From Ryuthela nishihirai (Eukaryota; Arthropoda; Arachnida; Araneae; Heptathelidae): 64,000 bases of DNA. The stretch spans positions 4,957,156-5,021,155 of the forward strand of contig JAWZYU010000027.1 in the NCBI GenBank assembly GCA_038380435.1, written 5' to 3'. Both the position numbers and the translations under genes were made by a program. Each line of letters begins with the position of its first letter. Position 1 is the first letter of the stretch. Of this stretch, positions 45,600 to 56,700 are shown piece after piece. The notes under the pieces are model-generated. The model made no database searches. It saw nothing but the letters and a program-made list of their open reading frames with translations, and had not been told where the DNA came from.

Positions 45600-45900
45600 T
45601 AATAGAAATATTATTAACTGTTTATGTTAAAATAATTAGAAAAATCAAAAAAAATTTGCAACATTTGAAAAAACACTAAAATTTTTTTTAACTTACCTTT
45701 CATTTCCTTTGAAATTTTGCATTCTTTAGTTATTTGAAATGCTCTTTTTGTTTGGCATATAACATGACATTTTCCCTTAATTAGCTACTTTAGGATGAGG
45801 TTCTAAAGTTATGCATTTTATTTTCTGAAAACACTTCAAAATTAACTTGGCCACCAGAGAGACCCGTTTCAGAAACCTTACACTTTAAGGGATTTATTGT
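45600..45900. repeat. Intronic repeat block, paralogue of 32493-32865
   Basis: Shares AGGATGAGGTTCTAAAGTT, GCATTTTATTTTCTGAAAAC and GTTTCAGAAACC with the block at 32493. Unknown family, no coding. Confidence 0.7.
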
Positions 45901-46166
45901 TGCAATTTTTCTTAGTCTTAAAAGCAACAAGCCACAATAGAAAATTCACTTGTCATTAGCAAGTGGATTTGACTAGCTCTGGTTATCATCAAATTCTATA
46001 TGCTTTAATAACAGATAGAGACGGGAATAATTTTTAATTTCAAGGAACCAAGATAACATTCTAATTCTCTGATTTTTAATTAGAATAACAAAAAAAAGTC
46101 AGTAGGCTACAATATTTAATGCCTTGTACTTTTCTACTATTCCTTAAGCAAAAACTAATTTCTTAC

Positions 46167-46255
46167 CGTCTTGGTGGTGGCATATTAAGAAAACTCATTG
46201 GTAGCTCAGTTCCTTTCTTTTTTCCATCCAATCTGTTGCCTTTTCCTCTAAATGC
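46167..46255 (-). CDS. UFD1: UFD1 internal coding exon (first SHP box)
   Basis: The minus-strand exon encodes AFRGKGNRLDGKKKGTELPM followed by SFLNMPPPR and two bases of the next codon. Acceptor TTATTATAG at 46256 and above, donor CG|GTAAGAA at 46166 and below. GNRLDGKKKG is a hallmark of UFD1, and FRGKGNRL fits the first SHP (p97-binding) box F-x-G-x-G-x-x-L. The segment between this and RGIP is variable in the family, as here. The upstream exon carrying the end of the UT3 domain was not found in the remaining 17.7 kb, so it lies outside the window or escaped recognition. Confidence 0.92.
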
Positions 46256-47230
46256 CTATAATAAAAAATAGAGTTGAAAGTATTATAGAAAAGCAAAATT
46301 ATTTTCAAAGAGTGTATATAATTTTATATTTACATTTGGAATTAAAGGATATTTTTTCCTTTGAGTGTTGATCTTGATAAGTAATGGTAACTCACCCTGT
46401 TTTGAAGGTTGCCTTATAATAGATGAAGTCACAATACCATTGTGACTTCATCTATTACAAAACAGTTTTGGAAGCAGTTTTGTTGAAAATGTCCAAAATA
46501 AAACTATGAACTAACCAAAATAAAAGCAAAGCTTGTTGAACTAATATTTTTGATACTACTGTTATATCACTTTTGATTGGGAAATGATTGGTTGGGGTTC
46601 AATTACTGTGGCATAGGCAAAAAATTACTTGAACTCCAAATAAATAATACAAATATTTCAGTCACAAACTGAAAATTTCCAGGTTGTAAAAATTAAAAAA
46701 AAAATTATTCAGTTCAGATCTTATTTAAAGCAAAATACAACTATGAATTTATTTTATACAACTATGAAAATATAAATTCATAGTTGTTTCATAGTCAATT
46801 TTTGTTATATAGAATTTCATCTGAAGACTGAACTTGTATGCCGAGTTAAATCTATAGTCTCATTCAGGATGCAAAGTTGGAACTTATAAAAAATTATTCC
46901 TCAGTCAGCTCAATACCATATAGTTCTAAGACAAGACTGTTATTATAATATGTATTGAAAAGACCTGCAAATAGATGAGAACTTAATAAAAAAAACAATG
47001 TGCTGTAGGTACTCAAGTACACATCGACCCCTAGTTTTGAGCCTCAAGAAATCAGAAAATGTACTGACTAAGTTGATATTGCAAAATTTACTTTGAGGGC
47101 CTAACTAATTCTGCTTCATTTTGTATATTTTGGCATAACAAAATGGGTAAACTGTGCAAAACTATTTGATCCAAAACTTTTTTGACGGTAAATAAATGGA
47201 ATATTTATATTAATTATTTTATAAAATAAC
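46256..47230. other. UFD1 intron with two short perfect hairpins
   Basis: 46417-46435 and 46439-46457 are 19-bp perfect inverted repeats with a 3-nt loop. Near 46739-46790, AACTATGAATTTAT and ATAAATTCATAGTT form a 14-bp stem. No protein-coding sequence was recognised. Confidence 0.6.
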
Positions 47231-47232
47231 AA

Positions 47233-47700
47233 ATATTTAAACATAGGTGACAATCACAGTGTTACCTGGTTGATGTTCTAATGTCTGTATATATCAGTAA
47301 ATATTTTGTGGAAAAAATTTCACAAACATATGGGAACTGAACCCACATTTCTCCAGAAACATGCTAGAGCAGGCGTCGGCAACCTATGACCCATTTAATA
47401 ATTTCAAATGACCCACTTGAGTTCCGCAAATAAAGTATAATATATAAAAATAAATTATACTTTATTTGCAGAACTCAAGTGGGTCACTTGAAATTATTAA
47501 ATGGATCACTTGGTGACATGCGGGTCATAGGTTGCCGACACCTATGCTAGAGTATTCTTACCAATTGAACTAAACTGGCTCTTCTTTTTCCCACTAATTT
47601 AAGACTACACTTTACACCGATGATTTTCGGCACCATCTATGATCAACAGGTGGCAAGTATTTCTTTTTATGTTGTGCTGAGTAACACATAAAAATAAAGT
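47233..47700 (-). mobile_element. SINE3 unit 1 (tRNA-like head), carrying a MITE
   Basis: On the minus strand the head reads GAGCCAGTTTAGTTCAATTG, then GTAAGAATACTC, with a B-box-like GTGGGTTCAGTTCCC. The body is ATTTTTTCCACAAAATATTT...CACCCAGGTAA. A second copy begins at 47733. The repeat unit also includes the sequence on the head side (CCACTAATTTAAGACTACAC...). The head is interrupted by the 175-bp MITE at 47370-47544. Confidence 0.7.
47370..47544. mobile_element. Palindromic hAT-type MITE (175 bp) with perfect 8-bp TSD
   Basis: The ends are CAGGCGTCGGCAACCTATGA and, on the opposite strand, TAGGTGTCGGCAACCTATGA. Most of the element folds on itself (ATGACCCA-TTAATAATTTC, AAGTGGGTCACTTG, CAAATAAAGTATAAT pairings). 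A perfect TGCTAGAG duplication lies at 47362-47369 and 47545-47552. The sister SINE3 copy at 47850 lacks the insert. Confidence 0.93.
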
Positions 47701-47732
47701 CTCTTCATGCTATTTAGCATTATTAATGATTT

Positions 47733-47870
47733 AAACATAGGTGACAATCACAGCATTACCTGGGTGACATTTTAATGTCAATATATCAATAAATATTTTG
47801 TGGAAAAAATTTTGCCAACATATGGGACTTGAACCCACATCTCTCCAGAAACATGCCAGAATATTCTTAT
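47733..47870 (-). mobile_element. SINE3 unit 2, left part (split by LINE-E)
   Basis: Matches unit 1 (GGTGACAATCACAG, AATATTTTGTGGAAAAAA, GAACCCACATCTCTCCAGAA). It breaks at the LINE-E target duplication 47858-47870 and resumes at 49687-49735. Confidence 0.78.
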
Positions 47871-49686
47871 GTCTCATTTATTGGGGGGGGGGGGGGTTCC
47901 CCTGAAGGACCCCCCCCCTTGAGGAGAAAACTCTTACATCATCATCAAGCCACTACATGAGCAGCGAAGCCTGGAAGTAGAAGATTAAGGTTTGTCTCAG
48001 AGGAGACCAGTAGGGACTTGGAGTATAGGTGGTGTTAAAGGGGGTGTGGAATGCAGCCCGGCTAGAAAAATATGAAAGTGGAAGAGCGAAAGCAGCTTCA
48101 GTCTCAAAGGAGAGAGTCCCGGAGCTGGCAGATGAGCCAGCCCATGTCCCTCAGGTGCTCCTGATGACTGTCTCACCTGATACCTATCTGATTGCTTGGC
48201 AACTTCAAAGTTCATTAGCGAACCCTTTCGTGATCAGGCACCAGAGGATGTAGTGCCCAATGTCTACATCTGGAGCCCCACAGCCGCAATTACTGTGGGT
48301 AGAAATCTTAAAATGCTCCAGATACACTGGGAAACAACCATGACCTGTCAGTACTTGCATAAAATAGTGGTCTGAGGACATCAAGGATAGACTGACCATT
48401 TGTTACGAATATCTTTGCTTGAAGACCATTCTTGATTGTATCCCAGAGCCTCTGCCACTCATTCATAACTCTTTGACCTAAAATAGACTTCAGGGTAGTT
48501 TTAGAAGTCTTAACCACTATCTCAGGTTGGGTGTCAGTACCTGCTGAGTGGGCCAGTAGGTCTGTCCGCTCGTTTCCTTCATGACCTACATGTGCCTTGA
48601 TCCAGAAGAAAGAGATCCTGGGCATGTTCAGAGTGCCTAGAAGGCGCTTGACCTTGTTAATCATGTGATGCCTGTTGTTTGCATCCTCAAGAACTTGCAG
48701 AGATGCCCAGCTGTCGGTATACAGCCGGATGTTGTTTTTGTGACTGTCATTGAGGGATGTTATTAAGGGCCTCTCTGATGGCAAACAGCTCTGCTTGGAA
48801 TGCCTAGCCATTAGCAGAGACATTCCTCTTATAATCATCTACATTGCTCCTTGATCGTAGACAGTGTAGGCTAAGCTCACGCCATCCTCACTCTTGGAAG
48901 TGTCTTTATAGATTTCAACTCTGTGACCTGATGGTAATTCCATAGACCATAACACAAGCAGTCTCTTGGTAGGATGAGTATCCCGCCTAGTGGTATTAGC
49001 CTCATAGACTTCGGAGTCATACTTGGACTCCGAGAAATGTTGCCTTTTTCCTAGCCTGCAGAACTCTGAATATGGTTGCTTCTCTGCCAATTGTTAATTA
49101 CAGAGGTGGCATCCCTGATATCACCAGGAGATCATCCATAAATGAGGTCCTGTAAGCCCTGGTGATTCGCAGTAAAGTTGGTCTATGGGCTGTGAGCAGC
49201 TTTCTGCACATAATAGAATGGTCTGTTGGGCACCACTCCATACTTCAGGATCCTCTCTTTTCCCCTTAAACATTTTTCTTTGAGGACCTCCCCACGGAGG
49301 CCCCACAAGACGCGAGCCATAACGCACAAATTTGCACATAACATTGGTGCATTTAATCTTAAGGTCTTGCAGGTGTGGGATCCAGCTCATCCTTTCATCC
49401 AGAGTGATTCCCAAGTATTTGGTAGTCATCTTGTAGTCATATTGAGGCAGATGGTATTGCATTTCGGTTTAAAGATCGGGTACCTCTTGTTGAGGACACC
49501 CTCTTTGGTTACAGTCATTGATGTAGTCTTCACACAGCTGAACCCAAGCTTGTAACATAAACTCCATCCTTTAAGCACCGACAATGCTGTGTTGCCGGAA
49601 ATCTCCAGTCTCACTCTGGAGAAGGTCAATATGACAAGCAGCATGTTGTCTGCATAAGCCTGGAGCCAGACACTCTCAGGTAGGGT
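47871..49686 (-). mobile_element. LINE-E: R1/LOA-like LINE, 5'-truncated, inserted in SINE3
   Basis: The minus-strand LINE encodes the end of RT and an RNase H. The flanking 13-mers AGAATATTCTTAT (47858-47870) and AGAGTATTCTTAC (49687-49699) are a diverged target duplication within SINE3. The 3' end carries a run of about 15 C, then AATAAATGAGAC on the minus strand, with no poly(A). The R1/LOA assignment is by RT/RNase H style only. Confidence 0.82.
48300..49680 (-). pseudogene. LINE-E RT C-terminus and RNase H relic
   Basis: At about 49640-49655 the catalytic box reads LQAYADNMLLV, so the usual YADD is YADN. 49426-49644 continues ISGNTALSVLKGWSLCYKLG; 49121-49462 has TKYLGITLDERMSWIPHLQD. 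RNase H spans 48308-49090: HRVEIYKDTSKSEDGVSLAY, then IRLYTDSWASLQVLE and FFWIKAHVGHEGNERTDLLA. The first RNase H acidic residue is in IYKDTS. Frames break near 48840 and 49110, plus inside the thumb. Confidence 0.85.
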
Positions 49687-49733
49687 AGAGTATTCTTACT
49701 GATTGAACTAATGCTGGCTCAACTTTTTTCCAC

Positions 49734-49855
49734 TAATTTAAGACTCTACATTTTTCACCAATGTAATATAAAAAGAAACAGTTGCCACCCATTGATCATA
49801 GATGGTGCCGAAAATCATCGGTGAAAAGTTTAATCTTAAATTAGTGGAAGAAAGA
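49734..49855. repeat. Imperfect inverted repeat next to SINE3 unit 2
   Basis: CCACTAATTTAAGACTCTAC on the left pairs with GTTTAATCTTAAATTAGTGG on the right, and TTTTTCACC with GGTGAAAA. The right arm is also the inverse of 47590-47655 (GATTTTCGGCACCATCTATG). It is probably a small foldback element associated with the SINE3 unit. Confidence 0.6.
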
Positions 49856-50054
49856 TTATTGAATTATATTATATGTCAATGGTAATGTGTGAATTTATTA
49901 TTGATTCTTGCATTAATAACACTTTAAAGTGAGTTACTTTCTTATCTAACATTTATATATTGAGCAATATGGATAATTTGCCTTTCCTGACCATAGATGA
50001 TGCCATAAACAACAGGTCAGTGAGATTTAAATGTCACATCTAAGTGGATAAATG

Positions 50055-50185
50055 ACAGAGCTGGTGACAACTTAGTGGTTAGAGCACTTAGCATGTAACT
50101 GGGAAACATGGGTTTGAATCCTACTCATTGGCAAAACTCATTTTTTCCATAGAATTATTTCTTGAATTATATGTCAACAGGTAAT
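50055..50185 (+). mobile_element. SINE3-like tRNA-derived sequence
   Basis: GACAACTTAGTGGTTAGAGC resembles an A-box region and GGGTTTGAATCCTACT a B box. The following GGCAAAACTCATTTTTTCCA resembles the SINE3 body. A tRNA gene is unlikely because no acceptor stem closes. Confidence 0.5.
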
Positions 50186-51438
50186 CTGTGAATTTATTAT
50201 TGATTCTTAGATGTACTAGTTATATATGTAAAATTTATTATTTAAAACAATGGTTACAGTGCACAAAAAGCATACATACTACAATACCGATGCCTACGTA
50301 ATGGGAATGTCTGCTGATTTCCATGAATCTCTGTGTTAGCAAGCACACATAGGAAGCTTCAGAACTTGCCACATGAGGCAGCACCATTCTGCGGTAGACT
50401 AACCTACGCTAACGTAAGTATATAGCGATCTGGTCAAAATCATTTGGTAAAGAATCAGACAGTTGGTATATCAAATACAATAAGCTAGAATCTATCTAGA
50501 AAATACAATAGGAATGATTTACATATATATTATTAAAAATAACCGTGTTACATTTAAAAATTATTATCCATCAAAATCCGAAATTTTCAAGCGTTTCATC
50601 CAAAAATATTATTTAACGGTAATTCTTTTAAAAAACAAAATTTAATGTTTTTTCAAAGCAATTCTTTATCTAATTTAATAATTTTAATTACTATTGCAAC
50701 AGAGCTTATTGTTAAGGGAAATGCATAAGCAATAGATTTAAGCAAGATTATTTTGATATTAATACCCGATTTTTCAATTAAGCATAAAATGGAAAATTTG
50801 CTAACAAATTAAAGATTAAAAGTAATAGTTTTTAAATAGAATAGGCACAAAGTTTATGGTTGCAGAACAGAATTGACTCTTTATATGTTAGTCTTTTTAT
50901 TTCAATTACTTCTTCTGACCTAGAAGGACCTTCTACAGGACCCCTCCTGTTTATTTGCTTGTTTTAAAATAATGTTTTTTTTTATCATGTCAATCAACGG
51001 TTTTATATAGAGTAGTCAATTTTCATTATTTTTCAGTTTAGAAGGATAAAAGGGTTCCATTGAGAATATAGCTCTAAGGCTCCTATTTAGAACCTTGTTC
51101 CAGGACACCCATTTGGAACATGGCTCCAGGTCTCCCAATTGCTTAAATTCATGCATATTTTTGTGCAGTTCAGAATGCAGACAAACTATTATAAACTTTA
51201 ACATTCCACTACTTATATACAAGACTGCTTTAAGAAGAGATTGGGGGGGGGGACAAGAGTGTCTGGGTTTGAAGAAAATGAGCAACATTTTTACTACTAT
51301 ATTTAGCACTATTTTTTTAAATAACACATTATTTGAATTAGTGAAAATTTTTAAATTGGTAATAACAATATTATGATCGAAGAAATCTATAAGCATTAGC
51401 TTTCCATGTTATTTCAATGGGAATCTAACTACGAAGCT
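50186..51438. other. AT-rich non-coding sequence
   Basis: No gene or clear repeat recognised. A G-run lies near 51242-51251. Confidence 0.4.
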
Positions 51439-51444
51439 CTATAA

Positions 51445-51659
51445 CAGGGAGGGCCAAACTTTCACTCTGCAATCAACTTTTAAGACAGAAAATCTTTCGT
51501 GATCGACCATAATACATAGTAAATGATTTAGCAATGCTTGATCAGCTAAGCATAAATTACAATTTAGCAACAAACATATTAACGTGACATTGTTACGTTA
51601 ATTCAAATGTTTTCCACCTAAAACTAACAGCTATGAGATCGACTGTTTGGCCATCTCTG
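51445..51659. mobile_element. hAT-like MITE (215 bp)
   Basis: The ends CAGGGAGGGCCAAAC and, on the opposite strand, CAGAGATGGCCAAAC match at 13 of 15 positions. CTATAA directly repeats at 51439-51444 and 51660-51665. Only 6 bp of the flank repeat is exact, short of the 8 expected for hAT, so the superfamily is tentative. GATCGAC/GATCGACC blocks lie sub-terminally. Confidence 0.65.
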
Positions 51660-51665
51660 CTATAA

Positions 51666-52191
51666 CATCTAAAATATATATTTAATAGAGAAATGTGATG
51701 AAGATAAAGATTGTAGACTGGTAATTGTAGACCTGTCAGGGCAAGATTCTTTTCGAGTCGCTCATGTGTGCAGAAGGTTACTTGTCTCTACCATGTCATT
51801 TGATGCATTTAATGAAAAACTGACTGAAGTTAAATATAATCATATTTATTTAAATATTGTTTTATCATCAATATTCATTTGGTAATTAAATAATTATGGA
51901 AATTGGAATATTTAATAATAAATTATCTTGTTTTATAAAAATCATTCATAATTATCTAACATCAAAATAATTATTATGCAACTTTTAAAATTTATATTTC
52001 CTTAAATTATTTGAAGAAATACTTATCAAAGTTTTAATTAATATCTGAAATAAATTCTTATGACCCATTACTGTTGTGAAATATTCTAGCTTCCATAATT
52101 CCTTAAACACTAGACGAATGCTGTTGAAAATTGAAATTTAAATAGATAAGATTATGATCTTTCATTTATTTTCAGTAACATTTTTTCGTTA
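51666..52191. other. AT-rich non-coding sequence
   Basis: Nothing recognised up to the LTR at 52192. Confidence 0.4.
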
Positions 52192-52877
52192 TGTAACTCT
52201 CCGAAGATTATTAATTTTTGAAGTCTGATGACCTTTTGTCTGATCCAAATTCATTCAAATTCCGGAAGCTGATTCAGGCACCAGGCAATAATAACTTGCC
52301 AAATAAAGTTGAAATAGGATTCGTTAAGTATTTGTCAAGTGTTACTTATCGAGTAAGAATTCAAAAAGGATTGTCAAGTTTAAATCTAATCAAAAAATCA
52401 GTTTATGTTGCTCAAGAGAAAAATAGCAAAAATTCAAAAGTTTCTAAAACAAACAAAGTTTATTTCCAAAAAATTCAAAGAGTTACCCAATTCATACAAA
52501 ACTTGGAGTATAACAACTCCTTCTATCTACACAACACATACTTCTGACTCCTACATCTCTACTCCACTTCTCACAACTCACTCCTACTATGTGACCTAAC
52601 ATCACTAAATAACAAGTGGCATGTCTATTGCACACCAGGAAAGACATTTGCATAATATGACAATCGCGCTAGCTATGATGCAAGAGGAGTCATGTCCTAC
52701 GTACGCGTTAGCGGTTGACAATCAAAAGGTAGGAGTTGCATATGCGCAACTCCTACACTCGGAAGTGAGAATTGTGATCAGTCCAAAAAAGTGAAATAAT
52801 CCCCAAAATGATAAATATAATATAAATAAAGCAAAACTAGTTAAGGAAAAGTAAAAGTGAATGGGTGGACAATCACA
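52192..52877 (-). repeat. 3' LTR of copy B
   Basis: 686 bp, parallel to 60676-61373 along its length (for example AAAAATCAGTTTA, CAAGAGAAAAATAGCAAA, CATACTTCTGACTCCTACAT). On the minus strand it starts TGTGATTGTCCACCC and ends GGAGAGTTACA. Differences from the 5' LTR are many small substitutions and indels, so the insertion is not recent. Confidence 0.85.
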
Positions 52878-52895
52878 ACTCCCCCTCCCAAAAAA
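52878..52895 (-). promoter_or_regulatory. Polypurine tract
   Basis: On the minus strand the sequence directly before the 3' LTR is TTTTTTGGGAGGGGGAGT, then TGTGAT. This is the expected position and composition of the plus-strand primer of an LTR retrotransposon. Confidence 0.75.
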
Positions 52896-53764
52896 TATTG
52901 CCTGGTCCCAAAGGGAGTCAAAATTTGACCTAACAGATTTTGACGAGGAAATTTTCAATAACAGGACACTTCTCACATCATTTACACATCACTGAACATA
53001 AAATAAAGTAAAAGCATGTTTAGACAAATTTTGATAAGATGAGCTACTCTCACTTTGACACAATTTTCCATCACAACCAAAGGTATCTCCTCCCATTCCA
53101 CCTATCAAGAGTGTAAAGCTACCTAGTGTACATATATATATATACCAATAGCTGTGGTAGTTAACTGCATACTAGCATTATCAGACTAACTAGTATCATA
53201 CTCTGATGCAAACTTCAATAGTTGCATACAATAACCTGTACAAAAAGCCGGTTAATCTTACTCCTATCCTGCTTAACTTCTAAAAAGGTTAAAAAAAAAA
53301 AATTCAATTACATCAAATTCTGCTCTTTTACAGAATATAATTACAGACATATCAAGCGGGGTACAGAACTTCTGCTTATCCCCTAACCACAATCAAAATA
53401 TGTAAAATCTAAATCTTCTCCTAACAGACATAGAAAAAAAAAGAACGGGCATTGGAACACTGTTAAATCCTCCTAACTACTTCAAACACACGAATCTAAG
53501 AAATTCCAAATTTTACAAATAAGCGTGAGAGTAATCATCTGCTAATTCTTCACCTAGACACAATAATCGCAAGCTAGCTGAAATAAAAAAATGCAGTAGT
53601 TACCACCCCTCTTAGAGCTTTACGTCCCCCTCCCAAAGGAGTTATACTGGTGACTGTCTAGGTCACCAGACTATGCTGTTGGGGATAGCTCTAAATGGAC
53701 CCCCCCCCCCTCCAAAAAAAAAAAGCTTAGAAGACATCATGGTCAGCTCATATATATATACACA
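52896..53764 (-). other. Internal LTR-element sequence without coding
   Basis: Part of copy B between the polypurine tract and the LINE-A insert. Only A/C runs (about 53700-53723), a small palindrome (CTGGTGAC/GTCACCAG near 53650) and a TA repeat near 53750 are visible. Confidence 0.5.
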
Positions 53765-56700
53765 AATCATCATCATCATCCTCAAGCAGCCATGGGCTAC
53801 GGAGGTCCAACCAGACCGCACAGTTTAATTCTCCAAGCATATCTGTCCTGAGCTACATCTGCTGCATCCGGCCACTGTACACCAATTCTAACAAGGTCCT
53901 GTTTGACATTGTCTGCCCACCGCATCCTAGGTCTCCCCCTCCTTCTGAGGCCTCTAGGCACACTGTTCATAACCCTATTCGCCAATCTATAATTATCCAT
54001 ACGGGCAACATGGCCAAACCAGCGGAGTCTCTGCACAATATGCTGCTTAAAGGAGGTTGCTGACTCCTTTGCCTAACCTCATCATTAGTTACAAAGTTAA
54101 ACCACCTAATACCAAAGATACTACGTAAGCATCTAGAATCAAAAGCATCTAGTTTCCTGTTATCTTGCTTACACAGCATCCAAGTTTCACTACCATAACT
54201 AACCCTAGAAAGAACCAAACTATTATACAATCTAATTTTAGTCTTTAGGTGTATACGCCTATTTCTCCACAATCTCCATAGATTCTTAAAAGTCCCGGCA
54301 GCAATACCTATTCGTCTGTTAATCTCATGCTGCACATCACCAGTATCAGTTACGCAGCTCCCAAGGTAATTAAACTGTGACACCTGCTCAAGACTGCAAC
54401 CATTCAGATTAACTGAATCACAACCTGCCTGACCAATTTTCATCACTTTAGTTTTCTCTCTGTTTATAACCAAACCTACTGTACTACCAGTCTCATCAAC
54501 AGTTCGAATGAAAGAGTTCATCTCATCAACATCATTTGCCAAAAGGGCTAAATCATCAGCATAATCTAAATCAGAAATTTTCGTATCTCAAGCCTATTTA
54601 AGGCCAAAAGCTTTCCCTTGAAGTGAATTTCGCATAACATAATCAACAACCAAACTAAAGAGAAAAGGAGACAAAATGCACCCTTGTTGAACACCAGAAG
54701 TAATGCTAAACCAATTGCTACAAGACTTACCAACCCTCACACATGACTCAGTGTTATTATAGAGAGCTTTCATTATGTTAACTAACTTGTCTGGTATACC
54801 ATATGATCTCACAATCAACCACAAATTATGACGATCAACAGAGTCGAAAGCCTTTTTGAAATCAACAAAGCTAGCAACCAAAGGTTTCTGAAACTCTAAA
54901 CATTTCTCAAGAATCTGCCTAAGTGAAAATATCTGATCCACACATCCCCTACCACTTCTGAATCCACATTGCTCATCACACAATTGCCTGTCAACCAGAT
55001 TCTTAATTCTATTAAGCACAATCATGGAAAGAACTTTACCTGGAATGGAGAGTAGGCTGATACCCCTATAGTTATCACAAGAACTGCGATCACCTTTTTT
55101 GAAAATAGGGATAATAATAGCTCTGATAAAATCTTTAGGAACCATGCCTTTATCATAAAAGTTATTCAAAATTTCAGTCATCCAAATGGTAACTGAAACA
55201 TTCCCAGCTCTAAACATTTCCGTAGTAATTTCATCCACCCCTGGGGATTTATGAAGTTTAAGTTTAGAAATAGCCAAACTAACTTCAGATTGTGTTATAG
55301 GGCCAACATTAAAGCCAACAATGCATCTATCATCATTGCAAACAATGGGAGTAGAACTAACCACATTGTTTAGAACATCACTGAAATGCTCAGCCCACCT
55401 AGCCATGACAGAATCCTCACCTTCTATAACCTTGCCTTGTTTATCCTTCAATCCCTGTATACTTGTTCGTTTTCTACCACACAAAACATTAACTATCTGG
55501 TACAGCTCTCTGCTGTTGTGCTGTCTAACTGCTTCCTCAGCTTTGTCAGCAAGGCCATCAAGCCAAAGATTCTTATCAGTAGCTAACTGATCCTTTACAC
55601 ATTTATTAAGTTCTTTGTAATGCTTTCTATTAGGACTAGTAGGGTACTGATTAAGGACATTCCTGCAGTTCCTTCTTTCTGAAATAAGCTCAAGTGCCTT
55701 ATCACTTAAATAATTCTGCCTCCTCTGCTCCTTTTTCCCTAAACTACATACTTTTTAGTACTGTTAGTTTCCAAAAAAACCTGTTTAAAATGGCCCCATT
55801 CTTCCTCAACTTCAGCATTAAGCAAACCATGACTGTCATAATGACTAAGTAACCTATAATGGTAAGCTTTAGCTATAACTGGGTCTTTCAGAGCTTCAGT
55901 ATCAAAGGTAAATTTTTTAACCCTAGCACAACACTTTTTAAGTTTAAGTTGCAAGACACTTTTAACAAGGTAATGGTCAGATCCCATTTCAGCTCCCCTA
56001 TATGCCCTGGTATTTCTAACAGAACTAGCCCATTTGCTGTTAATTAATATATAATCAATCATATTCTTATGCAGCCCATCAGGTGAAACCCATGTGTACT
56101 TATGTATGTCGCGGTGTTTGTAATATGTGTTAGTTATTCTGAAACCATTGAGTTTACTTACCTGTAGGAGACGTTGCCCATTGCCATTGCAGCTACCAAT
56201 ACCAAAAGGGCCTATTACTCCTCCCCAAAGGTCAGAGTCGGTACCAACTTTGGCATTGCAGTCACCAAGAACAAGGGTAATATCTCCTTTCTTGACAGAA
56301 TTAAAAATATCTTGAAGTTGTCTGTAAAACCTATCCTTCTCATCCTCATCAGAATCCTCAGTGGGGGCATAACAGCAGATAACATTCAAGTCTTTAATGC
56401 TTGTCTGAAATTTTGCTGTAAGAAACCTTTCATTAATGCACTCATATCCTAGAAGAGCATCACTAGCATGTCTGCTGAGCAGCAGACCCACGCCTTGGTG
56501 ATGCTTTCCATCCTCCCTCCCTGTAAAGAGAAATTTAAAGTTATTTTTAAGTATCTCACTTTTACCTGTCCATCTGGTCTCTTGCAAGCCTAGATTATCT
56601 AGGTTATAGCGCTGGAATTCCTGCATGAGGACATCAAGAGAATAATCTCTATGTAATGTCCTCACGTTCCACGTTCCTGCAGAGAGAAAATGATTAGTAG

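Noticed and set aside
47881..47896. G-run as a regulatory G-quadruplex
   Set aside because: A single homopolymer at a LINE 3' end, prone to slippage or assembly error; no evidence of function.
52192..52877. Solo LTR
   Set aside because: A polypurine tract directly adjoins it and a second LTR in the same orientation lies 8 kb further on, so it is better read as a 3' LTR.
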